This document shows positions 1 through 5,727 of a stretch of 7,953 nt of DNA, piece by piece. The DNA is from Actinomycetes bacterium (GTDB lineage: Bacteria; Actinomycetota; Thermoleophilia; BMS3ABIN01): NCBI GenBank assembly GCA_021787775.1, contig JAJYLK010000044.1:1-7953 (forward strand), given 5' to 3'. The translations under genes and the position numbers were made by a program. The notes under the pieces were generated by a model. That model had not been told where the DNA came from. It ran no database searches and saw only the letters and a program-made list of their open reading frames with translations. Within the stretch, counting starts at the first letter, position 1; each line of letters opens with the position of its first letter.

Positions 1-903
1 GATCAGCACCGCCTTGCGCTGCGAGAAACCGATGTTAAACAATCGGTGGTGCAAATGCCCCCGGTCCGGCCGGAAGATGGAGCGCCTGTTCTTCAGCCGC
101 CGGAGGATGGCAAACGAAAGGTCGAAGATCGGCACGCCCAGGATCAGCAGCGGGATCACCAGGGTCACGGCCGCCACGCTCTTGAGCACGCCGTTGACCG
201 TCACCGCCGCCAGGATGAATCCGAGCAGCATCGAGCCGGAGTCACCCATGAAGATCGAGGCCGGGAAAAAGTTGTGCCTGAGGAATCCCAGCGTGGTGCC
301 GGCGAGGATAGCCGCCAGGATGCCGGCGCCGGGCCGGCCCAGCGAAATGGCGATCACGGCGAAGGTGCTGGCGGCGATGGTGCAGACGCCGGCGGCGAGG
401 CCGTCCATGCCGTCGATGAAATTGACGATGTTGACCAGCGATACCACCCATAACAGCGTCAGCGGTATCGCCAGCTGCGTGGCGATGTCGATGGTGCCGA
501 TGTAGGGCAGCGAGAAGTAATCGATCCGCATGCCGTAGTAGACAAGGCAGCCGGCGGCAAGAAACTGGCCGGCGAACTTGACCAGCGGTGAAGTGCCGTG
601 CAGGTCGTCGACGGCTCCGAAGAGGGTGATGATCGACGCTCCCACCAGCACGCCCTTCATCTGCGTGTTGAGGTCGAGGAAGAAAAGTGCCGGGATGATG
701 AAGCCGAAGAAGATCGCCAGGCCGCCGAGCCGCGGGATTGGATCCTCGTGGATCTTGCGGGCGTTGGGTTCGTCCATGGCGCCGACCAGACGGGCGATCG
801 AGCCCACCGTCGGCGTGACGATAAAGACGATCGCTGCGGCGACGGCAAAAGCGACCAGCGCCGCCTTCGCCCCGACGATCGGATTCTGAATGAAGTCGTC
901 CAC
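1..903 (-). CDS. wecA: Polyprenyl-phosphate GlcNAc-1-phosphate transferase (WecA/TagO/MraY family), 3' end missing
   Basis: Integral membrane enzyme expected to transfer a GlcNAc-1-phosphate-type sugar from a UDP-sugar to undecaprenyl phosphate, the first lipid-linked step of teichoic acid, O-antigen-like or other envelope glycan synthesis. I translated 301 codons from GTG at 903 to the window edge. Family signatures are in order: DEPNARKIHEDPIPRLGG (residues 44-61), the VDDL aspartates (98-101), NIVNFIDGMDGLAAG (158-172), the FMGDSGS loop (218-224) and PDRGHLHHRL (279-288). About nine hydrophobic segments are visible (first near residues 12-34). The family is usually 320-370 residues, so roughly 20-70 residues lie outside the window. 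The GTG directly follows the TAA of the dCMP deaminase gene in the same frame, with only a weak GGGCGGG as ribosome site, so translation is probably coupled. Family assignment is firm; the exact sugar and the glycan made are not shown. Confidence 0.93.
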   Translation of the reverse strand, partial: MDDFIQNPIVGAKAALVAFAVAAAIVFIVTPTVGSIARLVGAMDEPNARKIHEDPIPRLGGLAIFFGFIIPALFFLDLNTQMKGVLVGASIITLFGAVDDLHGTSPLVKFAGQFLAAGCLVYYGMRIDYFSLPYIGTIDIATQLAIPLTLLWVVSLVNIVNFIDGMDGLAAGVCTIAASTFAVIAISLGRPGAGILAAILAGTTLGFLRHNFFPASIFMGDSGSMLLGFILAAVTVNGVLKSVAAVTLVIPLLILGVPIFDLSFAILRRLKNRRSIFRPDRGHLHHRLFNIGFSQRKAVLI

Positions 904-1410
904 TTACCCGCCCATCCGGTGCAGCCTGACGCCCGCCTCGGCAAAGAAGCCGGCGGCCAGCTCGTCAGGATACCCCTTGTCAAAATAGACTTCCACGATG
1001 CCGGAATTGATAATCATCTTGGCGCACAGCGAGCAGGGCTGATGCGTGCAGTACAGCGTGGCGCCCTCGATCTTGACCCCGTGCAGGGCCGCCTGCGCGA
1101 TCGCGTTCTGCTCCGCGTGCAGCGCCCGGCAGAGCTCGTGGCGCTCGCCGGAGGGGACATTCAGTTCTTCCCGCAGGCACCCCGCCTGGGTGCAATGGGT
1201 AATGCCGCGTGGCGCGCCGTTGTATCCCGTCGAGAGGATGCGCCTGTCCTTGACCAGCACCGCTCCCACCTGCCGGCGCATGCACGTGGAACGCGTGGCG
1301 ACCTGTTCGGCGATCTGGAAAAAGTACTCGTCCCAGGAAGGGCGCGCTCCGGTCCGGCGGGGAAGCGGAACCGGGGAAAGTCCTTCTTCTTTTTGTTTCC
1401 TGGCGTCCAT
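904..1410 (-). CDS. comEB: dCMP deaminase (ComEB-type cytidine deaminase fold)
   Basis: Zinc-dependent cytosolic enzyme that deaminates dCMP to dUMP, feeding thymidylate synthesis. Using ATG at 1410 the protein has 168 residues, typical of the family. The catalytic signature is present: [11 protein letters not shown] (98-108; H98 zinc ligand, E100 proton shuttle) and [14 protein letters not shown] (125-138; C126 and C129 zinc ligands). [10 protein letters not shown] (25-34) is the usual N-terminal helix, and [20 protein letters not shown] (48-67) is the conserved first strand region. Extra H72, C73, C78 and C94 may form the second, structural zinc site known in some dCMP deaminases. The ATG at 1410 has GAGG five bases upstream (1416-1419); in-frame ATG 1470 and TTG 1476 give 20-22 extra poorly conserved residues and have no comparable ribosome site. 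It is followed without gap by the wecA-family gene. Confidence 0.93.
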   Translation of the reverse strand: MDARKQKEEGLSPVPLPRRTGARPSWDEYFFQIAEQVATRSTCMRRQVGAVLVKDRRILSTGYNGAPRGITHCTQAGCLREELNVPSGERHELCRALHAEQNAIAQAALHGVKIEGATLYCTHQPCSLCAKMIINSGIVEVYFDKGYPDELAAGFFAEAGVRLHRMGG

Positions 1411-1447
1411 TTCTGCCTCGGTTCCGTCTGATGGACTTTGGTGTTCT

Positions 1448-1476
1448 AGGTTATCGGGAAGCCCCCGCATTTGCAA
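1448..1476 (-). promoter_or_regulatory. Candidate sigma-70-type promoter for comEB-wecA
   Basis: On the minus strand TTGCAA (1471-1476) and TAACCT (1448-1453) are separated by 17 bases. The -35 matches TTGACA at four of six positions and the -10 keeps the key T, A and final T. Transcription would begin near 1441, about 30 bases before the ATG at 1410, which fits the shorter deaminase start. A promoter here is needed if the hairpin at 1531-1552 ends the upstream transcript, but the match is moderate. Confidence 0.38.
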
Positions 1477-1530
1477 ATATCCGCTCGGCGCCAGTTAGTT
1501 TGCAGGAAGTTTTCCCGCCGGCAACGTAAA

Positions 1531-1552
1531 GGGGCGCGGCTGGCCGCGCCCC
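1531..1552 (-). terminator. GC-rich hairpin downstream of the 1290-aa gene, probable terminator
   Basis: A perfect 10-bp inverted repeat, GGGGCGCGGC (1531-1540) and GCCGCGCCCC (1543-1552), begins 31 bases after the stop codon of the 1290-aa gene. Read on the minus strand it is followed by TTTACG, only a short T run. It is most simply a terminator separating the surface-protein gene from comEB-wecA. The formal two-base spacer means the outermost loop pairs open and about nine pairs form. Confidence 0.6.
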
Positions 1553-1582
1553 TACAACTTCGTTTTGCGTGTCCCGGTTCCT

Positions 1583-4500
1583 CTAATTCAGATTGGTGCC
1601 CAGGGTCTCGTTGAAGTAGCCCTGCCAGAGAACTCGCTGGGAGGCCATGACGTTCTCAGGCGTGCCGCCGCAGCTGCCATCCGGGCCCAGCGGCACCGAG
1701 CAGCCCTTAACCTCCACCGGCCCGTCCTTGATTCCGGGAAACTGCGGCACAGGCGTAACAACCGCACCGGGGTTCAGCGACCCGTATTCGCATCTGCTCG
1801 CGTCCAGCGCCGCACAGCCACCCGCTATGCTTATCTGATAGTTAACCGGGGCGTCATTTGGGTTCGCGTCTGGGTTCGCCACCAGCACCCAGTTGCTCAC
1901 CCCTGGTCCCTCCTTTTGGTCATACAAGGTCCAGAAATAGCTGCTGGTCAGACCCGCCCGCGGGGAGCCCGGCACCTCTTCGAACGACGGTCCGAAGTTG
2001 CTGCGCTGCGAGGCGACGACGTTCTCCGGCGTGCCGCCGCAGTTGCCGTACTGGTCCAGAGCGCTCGAACACGCCTTCACCTCCACCGGCCCGCCTATGA
2101 TTCCGGGAAACTGCGGCGTAGCATGCGCACCCGAGGCAAGTTGACCGGAGCTGCATTTGCTCGCGTCCTGCGCCGCACAGCCACCCGCTATGCTTATCTG
2201 ATAGTTAACCGGGGCGTCATTCGGGTTCGCGTCTGGGTTCGCCACCAGCACCCAGTTCTGGGCGTTGGCTGACTGCTGGTCATACCAGGTCCAGAGATAA
2301 TCGCTGGAGAGGTCGCGCGCCGCCGTGCCGGGCACCTCGTTGAAGGCGGAGCCATTGTTGGACAGCACCCGCTGGGAGGCCATGATGCTTGCTGGCGCCG
2401 TCTTGCCACTGGTAGTCCAGGCCTGCACCTCCACGGGACCGTTCATGGGGACGCCGGGAAATGTCGGCGTAACGTTTCCTCCCGCCGGCACCGTGAAGTA
2501 GGCGTTCGCGGGATGGCTGGGATCGTGCATCTTCGCTCCCGCGATGGTGATCTCGCAGTAGACATCGTAAGGGTTGGGGTTGGCAACCAGGATCCAGTTG
2601 GACTGCGACTGGTCGTCATACCACGTCCAGTAGTAATGATCGGACAGCTTGTCGATATCCTGGCCCAGCACTTCCTCCATAGAGTTGCCCCAAAGGGTTC
2701 GCTGGCTGGTAATCGCCTTGGCGGAAGTCAGCGAAGCCGCGTTGACGGGGCCGTTCTTCACGCCGGGATAGATCTCGTGGATCGTCTGGCCCGGCACGAT
2801 GGTCCCGCCACCCGGCAGATCGTAGGCCGCGCCGCCGATAAACAGGCTGAAGCTGAGGTTCTGGCCGGAGCCTGAAGGGTTGGCCATCAGCACCCAGTCG
2901 CTGGCGCCCGGGCTCTGACTGTCATACCACGTAAAGTAATACGGCCGGTTGGACTTCAGCACCGCACCATTCACGCCGGCTGCAAACGCCTGCCGGTCGC
3001 CCAGTGCTGAAACGGTATAGAATCCTATATTTGTGCCTGCATTCTCGGCATACCAGGTGGCGCCGCCGTCGGTGGTGTGGATCACGCGCCCCTGGTCCCC
3101 GACCACAAAACCGTCCGTGGGGCTGGAAAAGGAGACCGATGCCAGCAGCTTGCTGGTGCCGGATACCTGCGGCGACCAGGTGGCGCCGCCGTCGGTGGTC
3201 TTGTAAACATTGGCTTGGTAACAGCCACTGCCGCAGCCGCCCACGGCGTAGCCGGTATTGGCATCGACCATGTCGATCGAGGAAAAGAAATCGACAACGG
3301 TGTCGGCAGCCCCGGTGGCCCCGCTGCCACCCCCGCCGGTGAACGTAACAGTTGGCGCACTTGTATATCCGGAACCACGATTTGTTATCGTGACACTGGT
3401 CACTCTATTAAAATTATCAATTACGGCTGTGCCGGCAGCGCCGCTGCCGCCGCCTCCTGAGAATGAGACTGTCGGAGCTGATGTATAGCCGGCGCCCTGG
3501 TGAGTGATCGTGACTGCACTGACTGGCATCGGTATAGTTGACTGCGACCAGCTGCCACCGCTGTATTTATAAATCACGCCGCCGCTAATGTTGCACTGGT
3601 TGGAGGCCGCGCTGCAGCCTCCCGCCCAGGCATTGCCGGTGGCGGTAGTATAGACCGAGTTCAGATCGTCGGTCGCCGGGATGCCATTAGTAGCCGCGAC
3701 CCAGTTGGAGCCGTCGGAAGTCTGCAGCGCGAGGCCGGCCCTGCCGACCGCCCAGCCGTGAGTTGCGTCGGACATGTGCACCGATTTGAGATTGGTGGAA
3801 CCGGAGGTGCCGCCCATCGCCGTCCAGGCGCCGCCGGTATATTTGTAAGCGACACCGGCCCCGGTACCCGAGGTTATGCATTCAGAGCCCGTGCAGCCCA
3901 CCGCGAAGCCCGTGTTGCTGTCCAGGAACTGGACCCCCTCCAGGGTGACGCCAGCGGGGATGCCCGAGGCATCGCTGGTCCAGCTGGCGCCGCCGTCAGT
4001 GGTCTTGACCACCGTGCCGCTGCCACCGACCATCCATCCCGTGTTGCTGTCGATGAAGCTGGAACCATAGATGGAAGCGGCGCCGGCCCCGCCGGCCTTG
4101 AGCGTCCAGGTGGCGCCTGAATCGGTGCTGGCGGTGACCGCGCCGGACTCGCCGGCGGCAAAACCGGCGCTGCCGTTGCCGGGGAACACGACCGCCATCA
4201 GCTGATTGGCGGTGCCGGAAGCGACAGTGGCGGCGTCAAGACCGGTCGCCAGCGTGTTGATATCACTGTTGCTGCCTGTCCAGAGGACGCCGCTGTTCTG
4301 CTGGATAATCCCGTTGTTGCCCACCACGATCACCGAATGGGCTCCGCTGCCCCCCACCACGGCTACTCCCTGGAGCAGCGGCGTGTGCAGCGAACCGCCG
4401 CCGCCGCCACTGAAGCTGACGGTGGGCGCGACGCTGTAGCCGGAGCCTGCGTTGGTGATCGTTACCCCGGTGACAGCGCCGCCGGATATGGTTGCGGTGC

Positions 4501-5455
4501 CCGTGGCGCTGACGCAGCCCGCGCCGGCACAGTTAGAGAATGTGACCGCCGGCGGCGTATCGTAGAGCGAACCGCCGCTGGTGAGCGTCACCCCGGTGAC
4601 GGCGCCGCCGGATATGGTTGCGGTACCGGCCGCCCCGCCGGCATTGGCGTTGTACTGCCAGCTGGCGCCGCCATCGCTGGTCTGGGCGATGCGGCCATAG
4701 GCGAAATTGTAACCGGCGCCGACGGCGTAGCCGTGGTTGGCGTCGGTAAAGACGACCGCGCGGAAGTCCGTGCCGGTAATCTCACCCGCGGTGGAGCCGG
4801 CGCCGCTATACTTGGTCCAGGTCTTGCCGCCATCGATCGTCTTGTAAAAAGCGCCGTAGCCGACAGCATAGCCAATGCTATTACTCACCAGCTGGGCCGA
4901 GTTGACATAGGTGCTGAATCCGACGGCATTCGTCCAGGTGTTGCCGCCATCGGCTGTGTAGCAGGCATAGCCCGAGGTGCTGGTCGTACCCACGGCCACG
5001 CCGTGGTTTCCATCCGAGAAAGAGACGGCGCTGAGAAAATTGGAAGATCCAGGAAAGGACTGTGGCGTCCAGGTGGCGCCGCCGTCAGATGTGTGCAGGA
5101 TGACGCCGCCGGACTTGGAGATGGTGTCAGAGCCGACGGCCCAGCCGTTGTTGGCGTCGACGAATTTCACGCCCTCCAGGTTGAAGGAGGTGCCGGAAAC
5201 CTGTGCCGCCCAGGTGTTGCCGCCATCGGCGGTTTTCAGGATGGTGCCGCCGATGCCGACAGCCCAGCCGGTGCTGGAATTGACGAAGGAGACAGCGTTG
5301 ATGCTACTGCCCTGGACCGGCGGATTCATCCACTCCCAGGGGCCGCCGCCCGTATTGAGATTCTGGACGGCGCCGGCGCCAGAGGCGCCGACCGTCATCG
5401 CGGCCAGAATGGTTAGAAACAGCAGTAGCCCAAGGGTGGCGGATTTCCTCATCAT
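1583..5455 (-). CDS. Secreted Ycf48/BNR-like beta-propeller protein with C-terminal WYD/ASQR repeats
   Basis: Large secreted protein (1290 aa) of unknown function. Residues 1-29 form a signal peptide (MMRK, a hydrophobic core, cleavage likely after AGA at 27-29). Residues ~50-830 hold Ycf48/BNR-like propeller motifs: TxDGGxTW-type sequences near 75, 122, 167, 206, 259, 443, 485, 579, 753 and 794, plus degenerate ones near 538 and 629, each preceded by a GWAVG or GYAVG strand. Two glycine-rich GSGY/APTVSFSGGGG blocks interrupt this region (~276-354 and ~643-716). Residues 839-1290 are four repeats of ~100-120 aa also found in the 559-aa neighbour, and the protein stops exactly at a repeat end. 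There is no sortase motif or C-terminal anchor. Ycf48 proteins assist photosystem II assembly, but nothing here suggests phototrophy; only the fold is transferable. AGGAG (5459-5463) is 3 bases from the first ATG and 6 from the second (5452), so 5452 may be the true start. Confidence 0.9.
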   Translation of the reverse strand: MMRKSATLGLLLFLTILAAMTVGASGAGAVQNLNTGGGPWEWMNPPVQGSSINAVSFVNSSTGWAVGIGGTILKTADGGNTWAAQVSGTSFNLEGVKFVDANNGWAVGSDTISKSGGVILHTSDGGATWTPQSFPGSSNFLSAVSFSDGNHGVAVGTTSTSGYACYTADGGNTWTNAVGFSTYVNSAQLVSNSIGYAVGYGAFYKTIDGGKTWTKYSGAGSTAGEITGTDFRAVVFTDANHGYAVGAGYNFAYGRIAQTSDGGASWQYNANAGGAAGTATISGGAVTGVTLTSGGSLYDTPPAVTFSNCAGAGCVSATGTATISGGAVTGVTITNAGSGYSVAPTVSFSGGGGGSLHTPLLQGVAVVGGSGAHSVIVVGNNGIIQQNSGVLWTGSNSDINTLATGLDAATVASGTANQLMAVVFPGNGSAGFAAGESGAVTASTDSGATWTLKAGGAGAASIYGSSFIDSNTGWMVGGSGTVVKTTDGGASWTSDASGIPAGVTLEGVQFLDSNTGFAVGCTGSECITSGTGAGVAYKYTGGAWTAMGGTSGSTNLKSVHMSDATHGWAVGRAGLALQTSDGSNWVAATNGIPATDDLNSVYTTATGNAWAGGCSAASNQCNISGGVIYKYSGGSWSQSTIPMPVSAVTITHQGAGYTSAPTVSFSGGGGSGAAGTAVIDNFNRVTSVTITNRGSGYTSAPTVTFTGGGGSGATGAADTVVDFFSSIDMVDANTGYAVGGCGSGCYQANVYKTTDGGATWSPQVSGTSKLLASVSFSSPTDGFVVGDQGRVIHTTDGGATWYAENAGTNIGFYTVSALGDRQAFAAGVNGAVLKSNRPYYFTWYDSQSPGASDWVLMANPSGSGQNLSFSLFIGGAAYDLPGGGTIVPGQTIHEIYPGVKNGPVNAASLTSAKAITSQRTLWGNSMEEVLGQDIDKLSDHYYWTWYDDQSQSNWILVANPNPYDVYCEITIAGAKMHDPSHPANAYFTVPAGGNVTPTFPGVPMNGPVEVQAWTTSGKTAPASIMASQRVLSNNGSAFNEVPGTAARDLSSDYLWTWYDQQSANAQNWVLVANPDANPNDAPVNYQISIAGGCAAQDASKCSSGQLASGAHATPQFPGIIGGPVEVKACSSALDQYGNCGGTPENVVASQRSNFGPSFEEVPGSPRAGLTSSYFWTLYDQKEGPGVSNWVLVANPDANPNDAPVNYQISIAGGCAALDASRCEYGSLNPGAVVTPVPQFPGIKDGPVEVKGCSVPLGPDGSCGGTPENVMASQRVLWQGYFNETLGTNLN
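1586..2941 (-). repeat. Four tandem WYD/ASQR protein repeats in the 1290-aa protein
   Basis: Units start near residues 839, 940, 1052 and 1172. Each opens with an aromatic run and WYD (LYD in the fourth), then NWVLVANP (DWVLMANP in the first), a strand ending in IAGG or IGG, an FPG or YPG turn, G-PV, then SQR and an FxE or MEE motif closing in (V/L)xG. Units three and four carry four cysteines each (1093, 1101, 1129, 1139; 1213, 1222, 1252, 1262), absent from the first unit, suggesting two disulphides per unit outside the cell. The pattern looks like an all-beta domain; that is inference from strand-like alternation. Confidence 0.85.
1795..2257 (-). repeat. Near-identical 100-bp direct repeat pair (363-bp period) inside the 1290-aa gene
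   Basis: Bases 1795-1894 and 2158-2257 differ at only two positions by eye and are exactly 363 bases (121 codons) apart, one protein repeat unit. They encode the NWVLVANPDANPNDAPVNYQ to GGCAA stretch of units three and four. Shorter matches flank them, for example the TTCCGGGAAACTGCGGC stretches near 1733 and 2101. Neighbouring units encode similar protein with much lower DNA identity, so this pair is younger. Confidence 0.9.
4455..4627 (-). repeat. Direct repeat of 47 bp (126-bp period) encoding glycine-rich GSGY-type units
   Basis: Bases 4455-4501 and 4581-4627 match with about four differences, 126 bases (42 codons) apart. Both encode GTATISGGAVTGVT followed by a strand that ends in the SGGSLYD or AGSGY turn and PxVxFS. 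The same class of unit recurs at ~3305-3525 (GAGYTSAPTVSFSGGGG and GSGYTSAPTVTFTGGGG). Such GSGYxxxPTVxxxGG repeats are widespread in bacterial surface and phage proteins. Confidence 0.8.
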
Positions 5456-5556
5456 CGTCTCCTAGTGGATCGGTCTCCTGGTGGAATATATCGAACTGGT
5501 TTGCAGGAGGGGGTTTTTCCCCTACCAGTAATTTCATCGGACCGGCGAAATGCCAT
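5452..5556 (-). CDS. Possible 34-codon leader ORF overlapping the start of the 1290-aa gene
   Basis: ATG at 5556 is preceded by GGAAGG (5562-5567) at a five-base spacing, a better ribosome site than many in this window. The ORF encodes 34 residues, strongly basic toward its end (RSTRRR), and stops at TGA (5452-5454), overlapping the ATGATG start of the propeller gene. This geometry is typical of translational coupling. It also contains a small GGGG/CCCC hairpin (5508-5523). I recognise no family, and codon content gives no independent support; it could be chance. Confidence 0.25.
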   Translation of the reverse strand: MAFRRSDEITGRGKTPSCKPVRYIPPGDRSTRRR

Positions 5557-5616
5557 CTTTACCTTCCGAAAACTATCTGAAACTGCCTCGCTGACGTGGG
5601 GGGGGAAACAACTGGG

Positions 5617-5635
5617 GAGTTTTTTAAAATTACTC
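5617..5635 (-). promoter_or_regulatory. Imperfect palindrome over the -10 of the 1290-aa gene
   Basis: On the plus strand GAGTTTTTTAAAATTACTC reads as GAGT/ACTC arms with an inner TTT-A-AAA core and two mismatched pairs. It covers the candidate -10 hexamer and start point, where an operator or simply an AT-rich melting region could lie. Only the symmetry is seen; the role is a guess. Confidence 0.2.
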
Positions 5636-5655
5636 TTTGGCTGAGTTGAAGTCAA
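5627..5655 (-). promoter_or_regulatory. Candidate sigma-70-type promoter for the 1290-aa gene
   Basis: On the minus strand TTGACT (5650-5655; five of six to TTGACA) is followed after exactly 17 bases by TAATTT (5627-5632), in the only AT-rich patch of this intergenic region. Initiation near 5620 would give a leader of about 165 bases containing a C8 tract and the possible 34-codon ORF. The hairpin at 5681-5712 lies just upstream, consistent with a separate transcription unit. The -35 is good, the -10 weak. Confidence 0.5.
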
Positions 5656-5680
5656 GTCTGTCCCGGGGGGAAATCACGGC

Positions 5681-5712
5681 CGGCTGCGCAGGGTTGTCCC
5701 GCTGCGCAGCCG
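5681..5712 (-). terminator. Strong hairpin after the 559-aa gene, probable terminator or 3' stabiliser
   Basis: CGGCTGCGCAG (5681-5691) and CTGCGCAGCCG (5702-5712) form a perfect 11-bp stem with a 10-base loop, beginning 15 bases after the stop codon at 5728-5730. There is no U tract after it on the minus strand (GGCCGTGATTTCC follows), so it may be a non-canonical terminator or a 3' end protecting structure. Confidence 0.55.
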
Positions 5713-5727
5713 CCGCTGAAACTGCTG

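Noticed and set aside
598..1431. 277-codon open frame on the plus strand
   Set aside because: Antisense to the clearly identified wecA-family and dCMP deaminase genes; long antisense frames are expected at this GC content.
904..1476. Longer dCMP deaminase starting at TTG 1476 or ATG 1470
   Set aside because: No ribosome site comparable with GAGG before ATG 1410, the extra residues are unlike the family, and the candidate -10 lies inside the extension.
1565..2272. 235-codon open frame on the plus strand with internal repeats
   Set aside because: Its repeats are simply the antisense image of the duplicated units in the 1290-aa gene.
1586..2941. CRISPR array or satellite DNA
   Set aside because: The repeats are coding, in frame, ~360 bp apart and diverged, with no short regular repeat-spacer pattern.
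4337..5416. 359-codon open frame on the plus strand
   Set aside because: It lies wholly antisense to the propeller gene; its arginine-, glycine- and alanine-rich text is the mirror of glycine- and threonine-rich codons on the coding strand, and no domain is recognisable.
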